Below, piece after piece: positions 25,203-36,487 of a stretch of 64,000 nucleotides of DNA. This DNA is from Neelides folsomi (lineage: Eukaryota > Arthropoda > Collembola > Neelipleona > Neelidae). A model generated the notes under the pieces. The model was given only the letters and a program-made list of their open reading frames with translations, was not told the DNA's origin and did no database searches. Numbering within the stretch: the first letter of the stretch is position 1; the number at the start of each line of letters is the position of its first letter. The stretch spans positions 62,001-126,000 of the forward strand of contig JAQGBZ010000130.1 of NCBI GenBank assembly GCA_034687125.1. The letters run 5' to 3'. A program made the translations under genes and the position numbers.

Positions 25203-26069
25203 ATGGATTTGGATAACAAATTCAAGTTGACCGACGTGGCTGAATGTGGACATGGAGAAGCATCAAGATTCATATTTGCATTGGTCAATGTTGAATATGA
25301 AGACATTCGAGTACCAAATGATTTCGGTTCAAAAGACATTGTGGAATATAAGGAGTTGAAAGCAAGTAAGATTCTTTAAAATATTAATATGTATCTGTAT
25401 ATAAAGTAGGTATTGTATATGGTATAAATTGGCTTGTACCTGTAAAAGGTATTTTATTTAAAACCACCTATTTTAAGGTCTTCCATGGGGCCAACCTCCG
25501 ATTTTGGAATACAATGGAGAAGTCATAGCTCAGTGTCGAGCCATTATGAGATTTTTGGCAAAGAAGTTTGGGCTTTGTGGAAATACGGATGTCAATGCTG
25601 CTCATTGTGATGAAATTGCAGATGCAACTTATGAATTTCTGGATGGTTCGAATAAATAATTTAATTGTATTTTTTAAAACCTTATTATTAAATTAATTAA
25701 TCTAAGCTAGATAATTTACTAATTAAAAATCAATTGATCAATTGTATAATTGCAGTTTGGGCGGAAAAACATTTTCCAGAAATGGACAAGACGTCCACAC
25801 GGGAGGAAGGAATTGAAAAATTTAAAAGCGGCCCTGTAAAGGTATTTCTTCATCGACTTGAAAATCGTCTCAAAGGAAAGAATTGGCTTGTTGTTGGTGA
25901 TTCTCCTACGTGGGCAGATGTTTACGTTGCGACTTGCATAAGACAAATTGAATTGATATCTAACATTCGAATCACATCCGAGTATGAAAAGCTTCATAAG
26001 CTCTATACAAAAATTTTTGACATTCCCCAAATAAAGAAAGTGGCTCGGCCTTATCCATTATGTAAATAG
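25203..26069 (+). CDS. sigma-like glutathione S-transferase, atypical active site
   Basis: Three exons, 25203-25365, 25478-25645 and 25756-26069, in phase; product 214 residues, normal for cytosolic GSTs. The N-terminal thioredoxin-like half is recognised by FKLTDVAECGHGEASRF, PWGQPPILEYNGEVIAQ, and RAIMRFLAKKFGL.G, and the helical half by NWLVVGDSPTWADVYVA. Known sigma GSTs read KLTYF at the start, with the Tyr as catalytic residue, and Q-S before R-A-I for the glutathione gamma-glutamyl group. Here the Tyr position is Asp and the Ser is Cys. It may therefore bind rather than conjugate glutathione, or have a structural or isomerase-type role. The fold assignment is strong; catalytic activity is doubtful. 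Confidence 0.9.
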
Positions 26070-26235
26070 AAATAAGTCTTTATGTAAATGATAAATTGAC
26101 ATAATAGATGATATTAATAAATAATCAGAATGTATAAAGTGGTTTGTATTTTATTGAATCATGTATTACTACTAGAATATGGTATATGCATTTTTAGTTA
26201 TTATAGTAAATATTAAGACCATTTATTAGTGATTA

Positions 26236-27504
26236 CTATAAGCTTTTGTTAGGAATTCCAAATACAAAGTGAAAAAAACGAGCAAATAAAGGAACTGAAA
26301 ATAAAATAAAAATTACATAATTAATTCATAAAATTATTATTTGATTAAATTTTATTAGGTATTACATACTAAAAATAATTCGATTAATTATTTCTTACCT
26401 TGTTCGGTATAAAATGAATTGTGATTTGGATACACCTCATTAAAGATTTCCATTAAAATGTAAACAAATGAAACTCCTTAACAAAAACATGCAATTGAGC
26501 CAACATGATTAATGATAATTGATAATACAAAATAATACTCGTACATAAATATATATAATCTTAATTCTGCGTACCTTTAATGGAAAATATTTGCTGGTAG
26601 GAAAAATCTGTAAAATCTATCATAATGTCATTATGACCAATTTCAATATTCTTCTTTAAAAAAATTTCGACGATTTGTAAAGAATATTTCAGCAAATGAT
26701 CTCTATATCCTTTTTTAATGGCATTTTCAATATCCCATTTTTCAAATGGAATTACAATTGAATCTAAACAATTTAAAATGTTAAATTATTTTACCTTTAC
26801 TTTACCAAAGGTTCAAATAGATCATACCTACGGATTGTTTTTAATATAATTTGCTTACATTTATTTTTATAATTTGACTTTGAGGTACAATAAGGGAAAT
26901 TATTTTTGATGAATTTGGGAGGATTCCAATCCAATATTGATTCCATTTGGTTCAATCTCCGCCACTCTACAGCCTTCAAATACACAAATATTAAAATTAG
27001 GGTTATTGAATTTAATAAGAATCTTATACCTTTTTAATGATTCTTTCACTTTCGATTAAGTCTTTATCAGCATCTAGAAAAACCAAAAAATACGAAGTTA
27101 TTCTTTGCTATTTCAGTTTATAGAGTATCATATTCATATTACATATTACTACCTATATTACATTACTAAAATATTATCGAAATAGTTCAATGTTTACAAA
27201 CATTTGATGAAATTGTTGATAATTGAATGTGGTGTTTCATTCAGCCATTTAACCAAATACAATTGCGCATAAGTGTTAAAATCTTCTGGTTTATGGTTAA
27301 CGACGATGTTTTCAGTTAACTATAAAAATTCACTCATTTTAAAAAATTTCTCAAGTGAAATGTAATAAAATTATACCATACAGTAAACTAAAGAATGTAA
27401 AATACCTTTTTAATTAAATCAGTTTCAATTATTCGATCTTTATCAGAAAATATGCAAAAGGGTAAACAAACTATTAAAATCGAGAATAAAATATTCTTAA
27501 TCAT
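26236..27504 (-). CDS. secreted CRAL-TRIO (Sec14-like) lipid-binding protein
   Basis: Seven exons, 27406-27504, 27202-27319, 27030-27073, 26859-26973, 26575-26763, 26399-26476 and 26236-26294, all GT-AG and in phase; product 233 residues. Residues 1-20 form a signal peptide (MIKNILFSILIVCLPFC). An N-terminal helical region carries KYADKDLIESERIIKKAVEWRR, typical of CRAL-TRIO-N. The lipid-binding domain follows: P..WDIENAIKKGYRDHLLKYSL, IMIDFTDFSYQQ, and VSFVYILMEIFNEVYPNHNSFY. It stops soon after PLFARFFHFVFGIP, with no GOLD domain. Sec14 proteins are usually cytosolic, so secretion is the notable point. The last exon may be an early end compared with relatives. The fourth exon is ended at a GTAAGC donor because reading further breaks the frame of the fifth exon. 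Confidence 0.75.
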
Positions 27505-28866
27505 GATTTATTCACATTTTAATTAATATATTTAAAATAATGCAATATAAAAAATTTTTCCAGTACAAATACATTAAAAGTCAATAATATTTAAAATGCC
27601 AAATATAAATTGCTACATATATGGCCAAATCCAAAATAGTAAAATAAATGACAATCAAGTGTCTTCACTTTCCTCGACTTTGATCAAATAAGAAAGAAGC
27701 GTTTGAAACCTTAATTATACATTCTAATGTTTTTCATGCTCTAATAACACTAATAAGCATGACTAAAAGAAAAGCCTGTAATTTATATCTTATTTCGATT
27801 TCTTCCATTCTCACGTTAAGCTCATCAGAGTTCAGATGTCAGATATCATCGCATACCTTTTAAGAAGCTCAATCAGAACCATTGTAACAAAGATAAAACC
27901 ATCATACTGCACAATATGCATTACTCATATAGCATATTACATTTGTTTTAACTTCATTTCGCATCATTAGAGACATAAAACACACAATATGAGTTTAAGT
28001 GTAATTCTAATTACATGAAAAAATAATCGTAAATAATGTGATATTGTTAGAACTTTACATGTTATAAAATGCACAGTGATATTAGTGGATTTATTATAGA
28101 ATTAGTACTTTATAAGCTTATGCAGTTATATAAGTAATGGCACTTAATCTAAATGTACAAAATGATTTTTGTATAAAGGTAATGTTTAATTCTATGTTCA
28201 ATTACGAAATAATCATAATTTGAGAACAAAAACATTATTTCCTATGATCAAACATTGATTCAATGTTTCAGACTTCATGCTGAGCTTCATTAAGTATTTG
28301 GGATAAGTGTGAGAACGTTTTTTGTTAAGCTAATTGAGTATTGCATTACTCATATCAATGGGTTATCTCGTTGAAATCTCCTTTGTGTCTTCTTTAATGT
28401 CTGTCTTGGTTATCTTTAAGATTAGGTTAAGTGATTTTAAGCCTAATTAATTTGTTTTAAAGGAATTTTGGGTAAGAGATTTTCAAGGCCTATGTTTTTA
28501 TTTATTTTCTACTCTAGAATCAAGATATGAAACATGGTTATGAAATCATCTAAGTAAATTGATATTATTATATTATTTTAAATAATGTAATATGTATTGT
28601 ACAATTATCATTTTATTTGTAAAACCTTCACTTTCGTGCATTACAAAATTACAAAATTTAAATAATTTAAATTGTATTTACTCAATGTACTATACAGGGT
28701 GTGTCAAAAGTGTTCTTTTTTATTTGATTCTCTACTTAAAAAGAAAACAATTTTTGACACATTGTACATAATAATAATCATAAAACAAGTATTACGTGCG
28801 TATATTAATTACGTTTAAATGACTAGAGAAAGATTAAATAAACTAAATATTGAAGATTTTAATTTC
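27505..28866. other. intergenic, contains a tiny inverted-repeat element
   Basis: AT-rich, without recognisable coding sequence. A short TIR element lies at 28693-28767. Confidence 0.6.
28693..28767. mobile_element. mini inverted-repeat element (ACAGGGTGTGTCAAAA ends)
   Basis: The left end TACAGGGTGTGTCAAAAG and the reverse complement of the right end (TGTACAATGTGTCAAAAA) match closely; they flank about 40 bp of AT-rich DNA. Ends of the ACAGGGTG type are common on arthropod DNA transposons and MITEs. Confidence 0.5.
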
Positions 28867-30632
28867 TTATTTATATTTTCTATCTTTGAGTGAAAAATAC
28901 ATTTCATCAAATGAGTCAATTATGTAGTTGTGAAGTTCTTCCATGTTTGAATCTTCCGGCAAAACTGTTTTGTCTCCAGTGAGGACGAATGACAGTTGAC
29001 CATTGTATGTAATAGACATCAAGTTAATTGCTGAAAATAATCATTTGTTTTTTATTTTGTCAATGGTTAAATTTAATTGAAATAATTCCAATTATAGCAT
29101 TTCGAAATTACGATAATTTCCAGGATAAAACGCAGTGTCAATAAACATTTTTTTGACGTTTCTCCCAAAGAATTTCACTTCTTTAGTAAATCCTGGAAAA
29201 GAACTTGTCGTCATCGTCATGTAATTGTTTCCGTCGATTCGCAAGGCCCTTCGCAAGCAATGAGGAAGAGCTGAGAGGTGTGGAATGTAAATGAGGAAAT
29301 TAAACAGAGGCATTGTTGACTCAAGTGACATGTTTTTAAGACGAATTTCAATCTTTTTCATCCTCTCGATAGAATTTATTTTTCCCATTGGTAATTCAAA
29401 CAACATTAAAGAACTAAAATGATAAAATAATTTGACTAAAGCTCTAAATTATAAAACTGCAGTTTAATATAATATTATGTAATATTGTAATTGTAATTGG
29501 TAATGGTAATGAATCTAATGAGTAAAAGATTATTTATTAATTACAAATAATTTGTCAAAACGTCATCAGGATGACCAGGAAATGGCAATGGCAATCCTGT
29601 GTGGATATTTTCAGGAACTCGTTTTCCATTAACTTCAAAATATTTTTTAATCCCTCCAGAAATTCCTGAGAAAATGACGCTGCTCAACCCAACTCGATAT
29701 TTAGTGGCAATTTCCTTTAAGTCGTCTGAGTAAATTGGCTTTTTTGTCATGAATTTACTTCCAACTCGGCTCATTGAAGTGAATGGAGTTGGATGGAAAT
29801 AATTAAAATCCACACAATTGCAACTATTCAGGAAAAACTCATAAAAACACTTAAATAAAAAAGTAGCGTAAAATTTGATTTTTCGAATGATGCCTATTAT
29901 TAATGTTAGTTTAGATTTTTTATTATTTTTATTTAACAATAAAGTACGAGTTCCAGGAATTGAATCGTCTGATAAATTAAAAACTTTTTTGCACATTTTT
30001 AAAATTGAATATCCGTCAGCCATCACGTGATGAAATCTTAAAAGCATCACTGTCGATTTTGAATTGCTTTTATTCTTTTCAATTAAATAATTTCTCACTA
30101 ATGTAATATCCCATAAGGGTTTGGTTGGATCCAAACCCTCAGAAGAAATTGTTTTAAGAATTTCCAACAAATCATCCTCATTGTAAATTTTTTTATTTTC
30201 TGTTGAATATTCATTGATATGATTTTTTATATTGAATTGTTTGTCCAATTGATAAAAATAATAACCAAACCATGAGATGATCTTTGATTGGAATTCGGGA
30301 TAATAAAACTTCTTAGTAGAAGGATTTTTTAATTGGATGATTTTTGAGTTAAATTCATTCCTCAGTTCTTCTTGGGTCAAATCTCCATCAAAGACACATG
30401 TGAGAATTACACAATATTTGGGATCTTGAAGCAGATCATCAACGGCGAGAAAACATGAACGAATTGAAACCATTTGAATGTCCGTATAAAATTTTGATAA
30501 AATGTACACAACATATCTTAATACGAATAGCGGCGTTAAGAATAAAAGGTAAATTGGAAATAAAAAAGACAAAGTTAATGAAATAAATATAAAAATGACA
30601 TTTATTGTTATCTTTATAGGATTCAGCTCCAT
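28867..30632 (-). CDS. wax ester synthase/diacylglycerol acyltransferase-like O-acyltransferase
   Basis: Transfers an acyl group from acyl-CoA to a fatty alcohol or diacylglycerol. Three exons, 29545-30632, 29112-29413 and 28867-29030, in phase; product 517 residues, normal for the WS/DGAT family. The N-terminal 45 residues hold one or two membrane segments (VIFIFISLTLSFLFPIYLLF), as in plant and arthropod members. The catalytic HHxxxDG motif is present as HHVMADG near residue 200, preceded by PLWDITLVRNYL, a family block. The C-terminal part has NLMSITYNGQLSFVL, equivalent to the conserved N-x-x-x-S-Y-x-G region. Long first exon and only two introns. It lies between two other lipid-type genes. 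Wax esters versus triacylglycerol cannot be told from sequence. Confidence 0.9.
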
Positions 30633-31542
30633 ATTACCAAACTTGTTACAAATATACTTTACTACAAATAGTATAAAAATGGGACTTCTACAAAGAAAGT
30701 CAAATGAGAGAGAATAATAGTTTATAATAAATAGTTTTGTGACATGTTCAAAAGTTGGTTTAGATTTGAACCAAATAAAAGGGAAGCTTTGTTTAAGCCA
30801 TTACATACATTTAACATAATACCTAGTATAATAATATACGATTATTTCAATCATAACAATTTACATAAAATTCTCTATACCTATAGTTGATCATATTTAT
30901 TAACAGAACCACAATATGTTCAAGTGGATGGATTTTTTATATCGTGGTCAAAGGTTAGTATTTGATTGCTGATTTTTAAGTTAGCAAAAATATTAAATTA
31001 TCAGAAAGCTGTAAATGATTTTAATCTGAATGAGCTTATAAGTACCTGCAATAAGTAATACCTAGGTATAGATTACATATATCTAGCAGACCATTGATCT
31101 CACTAACTAGAGCAAATATATAAGATAAAATAATTATAATCATACTAAAATAATGTAAAATATTAAAACATGCAATACTATTACCAAGTTGAGCCAAACA
31201 CATTGTGAGTTGTGAGCCATATATCTCATATATGTTATAGACTCAATGCAAGTAAAGGTGAACTTTGACAAAATTTAAGTAGTTTATCGATTTGCTCTTA
31301 AGCTTTTATCTATGTATGAATGTATTAAAAGTAGTGCACGTGAACTTTTTCAAGTTCATTCTATTCATATTGTACTGTAATACTACGTCTACAAATACCA
31401 ATATTAATGATTGAAACCAAATAAAATATAAACCTAATTTGACAAGTGTATTAAATAATTTATTCCCACATAATTATAATTATATATGTATTAAGTAAAA
31501 ATTATATAGTACATAGATTAATCTTCCAGTCTAAAAGTAATT
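30633..31542. other. intergenic, no gene seen
   Basis: AT-rich upstream region of the acyltransferase and downstream region of the SDR gene. No supported feature. Confidence 0.6.
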
Positions 31543-32808
31543 TTATAACTTGACAAGTTTTGCACTTTCAGTCCACATTTTTTCAGCATTTTCTTTGTCT
31601 ATTAATTTTCTTAGTGTGTGATGAATTCGAGAAAATCTGTAAAATTGTCCTGATTCATAAGCACAGACCTTGGAGAGAGCGCAGTAGAGAGCTGTTTTTG
31701 TTCCCTGTTACATAATAAATTAAATTTTATTTCATACTAATCAAAATAATAATTTTTTAAGTGACAGAGATAGTTAAGTTTGTATCAAAATAATTTGGAA
31801 TTACTTCTTCAGATGTGAGTCCAAATAGTCTCAAACCAGTGGAAAGAATAATCTTTTTAATTGGATGAATATTTCGAAAAAGGTTTGTCGCAACGAATCC
31901 AGGACACAAAGTATAAGTTGTCACTCCGGTGCCAACAAGGCGCTTTGCAAGTTCTTTTCCAAAAAGCGCATTTGCCATTTTTGAATTATCATAACCGCTC
32001 TGAGTAACTTTGTTGGGATTATTCAGCATCAAATTTTTGTAATCAATTTCACTTCGCACCAAATTGGATGAACTCAGAATTACGATTCTAAAAAGAATAG
32101 TGAATACATTTTGTAGTTTTTTAAGAATTTAAAGGTTTGGATCCAAAAAATAGCTACCTTCTACATATAATTAAACATGCTTAATAATAAATAATAATAA
32201 TAATCACCGGCTCGGCGCGGCATTTTTTAATGAATCCAAAATAAGATTTGTCATCAGAAAATGTCCCAAGTGATTCACTCCAAAGTTGGCTTCGAATCCA
32301 TCTTTCGTTTTCAAGTCTTTATTCTCTATGTTGTAAATCCCAGCGTTGTTTACTAAAATGTGAACTGAAAGATATTTCTTACGAACTTCCCCTGAAAATT
32401 TTCTCACAGAACTCATATCGGATAAATCCAATTGAAGAAATTCCTATCAAATGAAAACAATAATAAAACAAATTAAATTGAAATTGAGGAATATTGAAAT
32501 TTCTCTTAAATAAAAAATAATTATTCACTTACCACGTTCTCATTTCCTGTTTTAGATTTAATTTCTTCCACAATTAAAGATCCTTCTTGAATGTTTCTGC
32601 AAGCAATCACAACTTTTGCTTTTCTTTTTGCAAATTGAAATGAGAGAGCTTTTCCAATTCCTGAATTTCCACCAGTGACGAGCACAGTTTTACCTTCGAT
32701 ATTTTCTACGTCAATCGGTTTCAGGCCAAACAATTTAAACTCAATGACTTGAACAATGTAATTGAGAACCATGTAAAGCTCGTTATATAACTTCATTAAT
32801 AACCCCAT
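31543..32808 (-). CDS. retinol dehydrogenase 11/12-like short-chain dehydrogenase
   Basis: NADP-type SDR reducing or oxidising retinoids or other lipophilic carbonyls at the ER. Four exons, 32533-32808, 32208-32443, 31805-32087 and 31543-31704, in phase; product 318 residues, the usual RDH11-14 length. A hydrophobic N-terminal anchor region comes first. The cofactor motif TGGNSGIG lies at residues 45-52, then ACRN (Arg favours NADP), then a DLS motif ([12 protein letters not shown]), NNAG, and the active-site S (ILSSS) and Y203-x-x-x-K207 (YDNSK). [13 protein letters not shown] is the PG motif. The true start is the ATG at 32808. It is transcribed in the same direction as the acyltransferase gene about 0.9 kb downstream, but nothing shows joint regulation. 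Confidence 0.93.
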
Positions 32809-33845
32809 ATTCAATCAATTTCAACTAACTAATAATGGATCTTAACAACTTGGTAAAATTAACAAATACTGTATAAGTAAATAATGTTAAATGAATATAA
32901 GTGATTGAGTTCTGACTTCTGTGGGAATGAAAGTCATGAAACTTCTTAGGAATAAAGGTACTTAAGTATACTATACATGCTACATACCTGAAAGGTAGTC
33001 CTATGTATATGTAATATTCTATATGGGGAAAACCGAAAGCTCAATATGTGTTAGAGGAAAAGGGATCTTGTTTTTTATACACAAATAGCATGAATGAATT
33101 AACGCTAATATGTAACTAACAATAAGAATTTCTTTTATAAATTCACATAAATATCATTCGCATTAGCATTACATTGTAGGTACAATATTATTACCTACCT
33201 ATACCATATCACATTCCGCATATGACCGGTGCAAATACGGTGAATTGGTTTAATCACAAACTCTCATTATCAAACTCAAGGTTGTTACTCTCCTTTAAAA
33301 ATTTTTCAATATCACAACTAGTTTCCTTGTAGACAACTCATAATGTTAATCATAATAGGCAGAACATTATGCGTAGAATTCAATGACTAATATTCCTTTA
33401 CTTGTCAGTTGTCAGCTCTATGCTTTAGCTAAGAACTTATAAGAGTATTTAACTCTGAATGGGAACCTTTTCCAATGTATTAGTATTCTATTTATAATAA
33501 ATAAAAGACTAAAGGGATATGGCAAGATGACACGGGACTTTATATGGGCCTTTTTTAACTACGAATGTTGACAGATATAGTATACCTAAGTTCATAACAT
33601 ACATACGAGTACATTCGTACATTGCTCAAACATTGTACAACTACAATGTCTCATACTATGTGAAATTGTCCAGTCCATATAAGGAACTATGTACCAGTTA
33701 TATCAGATATAAAGTTTGAAATTATGAATAAAAATGAAATTATAAGTGAAGATTATTTTCTATTTTTGTGGTGTGTGTAATGATAGTTTTTAAAATGCAG
33801 CAACAATGAATTTGAAAAGCAACAATTTATTTGAACTTTTGACAA
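32809..33845. other. intergenic, no gene seen
   Basis: AT-rich spacer between the SDR promoter side and the VMO-I-like 3' end. No supported feature. Confidence 0.6.
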
Positions 33846-35177
33846 TTAAATATCGATAAATGTGATAGTTTCTGTTTTGGTAGTTGAATCATAATCCACT
33901 CGTTTAACTCTCGTTGATTTTGCCAGGTAAAAGTCACAAGTTCCGATTGTTTGGAGCAATTGAGTTCTAATGCCAGGTGGGACATCAAAACTCACTTTAG
34001 TCGTTGTTTCGACACTCCTTTACAATTAGATAAAATACAATTAAGTCATATTGTTTAAATTATATTAACCTATTATATAAAAGTGGTAAATAAATTTATA
34101 GTTATAACACATTTTATAGGTATAATTATTTTATTTTTTACCATGTCTCTGTTGTGGCACTGGTCCAGTCAAATCCAGTAAGGCTGCTATGCCCCAATTT
34201 GGTTCTGAATCCGTAAGCCAAAACAGATGAAGCACCCGCGAGGTCAAATCCAATTTCTCTGTAAACAATGCTTCGGCTCGTGTGGTGTTCTGATTCCATG
34301 TTGGTTTCACTTATCCCAACTTTCCTCTCATATGAACAAGTGGTGGGAGAAACGGCTTCCAAATTGTCACATTCAATGATCAACTCCCATTTGTCTTCGG
34401 GTTCGCATTCTTTGGCTGGATCTTCAACCTCGCAGCATTTGACTTTGATATTGTTCAAGGCTGTCTCATCAGCTAAGATTAAGATTGACAAAAATAAGAA
34501 TAATTAACATTTATGGAAAATTTACTTGAGATTAAATGAAATGTTAAATCAATGCCTGTATTTGAATCCGCTTCAACTTGAGTTGAAATTCCACAAACTG
34601 CTTGTTTCTGGAAACATTCTTGTGGATGTGTCCAATCTCCGTGTCTTTCTCCATCTCCTTCAAGTGGTTTGTTCAAACCACCGTTGCAAAAGACCTTCAA
34701 ATTATTCGCAGCAGTATCGTCAGAAAATGCTGATTGACTCTTTTCAGATTTTAACTGAAAACCTGTGACGACTCTGCCCAATACAAATTATATGAAATTA
34801 AATTAAATTAATAATTATTTTGGGTTTTTACTTGTTTAATGGCTTTAATGTTGTAGTTTGACAAACCCATGATCATGACACCAATATTTATTTCCAAAAG
34901 ATCCCCAATTCTCCAAACTGCTCGTAATTGCATTGACTTCACTTCGATTTCCAATATGATCACAGAAGAATTTGACTCCATTTAAAGCCGTGTCATCAGT
35001 GAAAACTCCTTGATAGGATTCTGTCCTTAATTGCATTCCCACAACGTAGGTGTGTTCTGGACAATATTCCCATTCTCCCCATCTGCCCCAATTAGTCACT
35101 TGCGGAGAAGAAAGGATCAAATCCCCAAATCCGCTTCCGACTAATCCAATGCTGAGGAAAAAAAGAAGTGTAAACAT
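33846..35177 (-). CDS. secreted VMO-I-like (vitelline membrane outer layer) protein with C-terminal extension
   Basis: Four exons, 34867-35177, 34526-34773, 34142-34472 and 33846-34017, in phase; product 353 residues. A signal peptide (MFTLLFFLSIGLVGSGFG) is followed by three repeats of one motif: TDDTALNGVKFFC, SDDTAANNLKVFC and TDETALNNIKVKC, with WG.WGEWEYCP, WGSFGNKYWC and GDWTHPQEC lead-ins. This threefold pattern matches the beta-prism of VMO-I. After the third repeat comes a longer tail (STTKTET, VSFDVPPGIRTQ, TFIDI) that VMO-I itself lacks. It resembles the strand-rich tails joined to such domains in other invertebrate secreted proteins; I assign no activity to it. Many cysteines suggest disulfide bonding. 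VMO-I proteins are egg-coat or secretion components in vertebrates; the role in arthropods is not known to me. Confidence 0.8.
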
Positions 35178-36487
35178 GTTGATCTGTCAAGAGCCAACAA
35201 AGGATTAATCAAATTTTTCCATTCGTTGTTTTATGGAATGAATTTGGTTATGAAATCAAATGTTGTGTAAAAAATATTAATTTTAATCTATAAGATTAAC
35301 ATTGAATATTTAATCGTTCAATTCACACTTGAAGCTTGCTCATCAATCATCTTTAGGTTGATACTTTATAATACTATAATTATATTAATTGTTAATTGAT
35401 TATCAAGAAGCACTTGAGCATCAAAGTTTTGTAACTACATAGATATGGAATTGGTAATCAAGCATATGGTTAGCTAATTACTATTAAAATGATGTGTTAA
35501 ATATATGGAAATCATACTAAAATAAAGGAATGATGTTTTAAATGAGGAAGTCTTTTACTGATCAATTGCATCAGAAATCGCACATTATTGTAGGTACATA
35601 AATGAAAGTAAATTTTTATAACAATTAATAAATTCTAATAATATCTGAATTATTACGACTAAACTAATAATATAATACTAAATAATAGAAAAATATTTCA
35701 ATATATCATTCACGAATTGTATAAATTCATCGTATAAGCACTCTTAATGAAATTAATAATAACTATTAGTAATATTACTACTATCTTTGAACTAATTACA
35801 AAAATAAGTTCTGAACATTTGAATAAAGTTTTGTTATAATAATCGTGTAGGTACAAATAATAATTACACACAGGCATACAAATTGCTTTGTAGATATTTC
35901 TTATTGATAACTAAATCAAAATGTTAAATATTAGATACTTTGGAGCATTGCTAAAACAGAAATCATAAATACCAATAAATTAAAACTAAAAGTAAAATTG
36001 GTAACGAAATGGTATTATTGTTTTTGAATATATACAGTACTTATATTTACGCTTGTAGGTTTTTAATACTAGATTAATTACTATTGAGTAAGATTTTTAA
36101 AACAATTAATTAATTGATTAAATATTTTTTTCGGAGAATTCACAATCGATTTTTGTACTTTTTGTTGCATATTTTCATTTGTAACCACAATGAGATTGAC
36201 ATTGAAAATCTTCATACTTTCAAATTAAAACAGGGTAATAAAATAATTGAAATAAATCATAATATTGAAAAAACAATTTTACAAAAGAAACTAACAACAA
36301 GTATAAGTTTATGTAATTAAAGACTATAAGTCTACTAGATAAGGAAATGATTAAATATCTGTAACAATCAATCGATGATAACAATTGAATCAATAAAAAT
36401 AGCTTTTAATTAATTAATTAATTAAATTAATCTATAGATTTTTAATTCAATATGAAAAATTCTAACTACCGGAATTTCTAAACTACA
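35178..36487. other. intergenic, no gene seen
   Basis: AT-rich. The short open frame at 36114-36320 has the composition of random AT-rich DNA and no upstream splice or homology support. Confidence 0.55.

Noticed and set aside
29092-29412. 104-residue ORF starting at an internal Met
   Set aside because: It is exon 2 of the acyltransferase, entered in phase 2 from the HHVMADG exon.
32812-32814. TTG as start of the SDR gene
   Set aside because: An ATG two codons later (32808) gives the normal hydrophobic N-terminus.
34526-34768. Plus-strand ORFs around 34.3-34.8 kb
   Set aside because: Antisense to VMO-I-like exons; no independent support.
36114-36320. 68-residue ORF upstream of the VMO-I-like gene
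   Set aside because: AT-rich composition, no signal peptide of quality, no splice or homology support.
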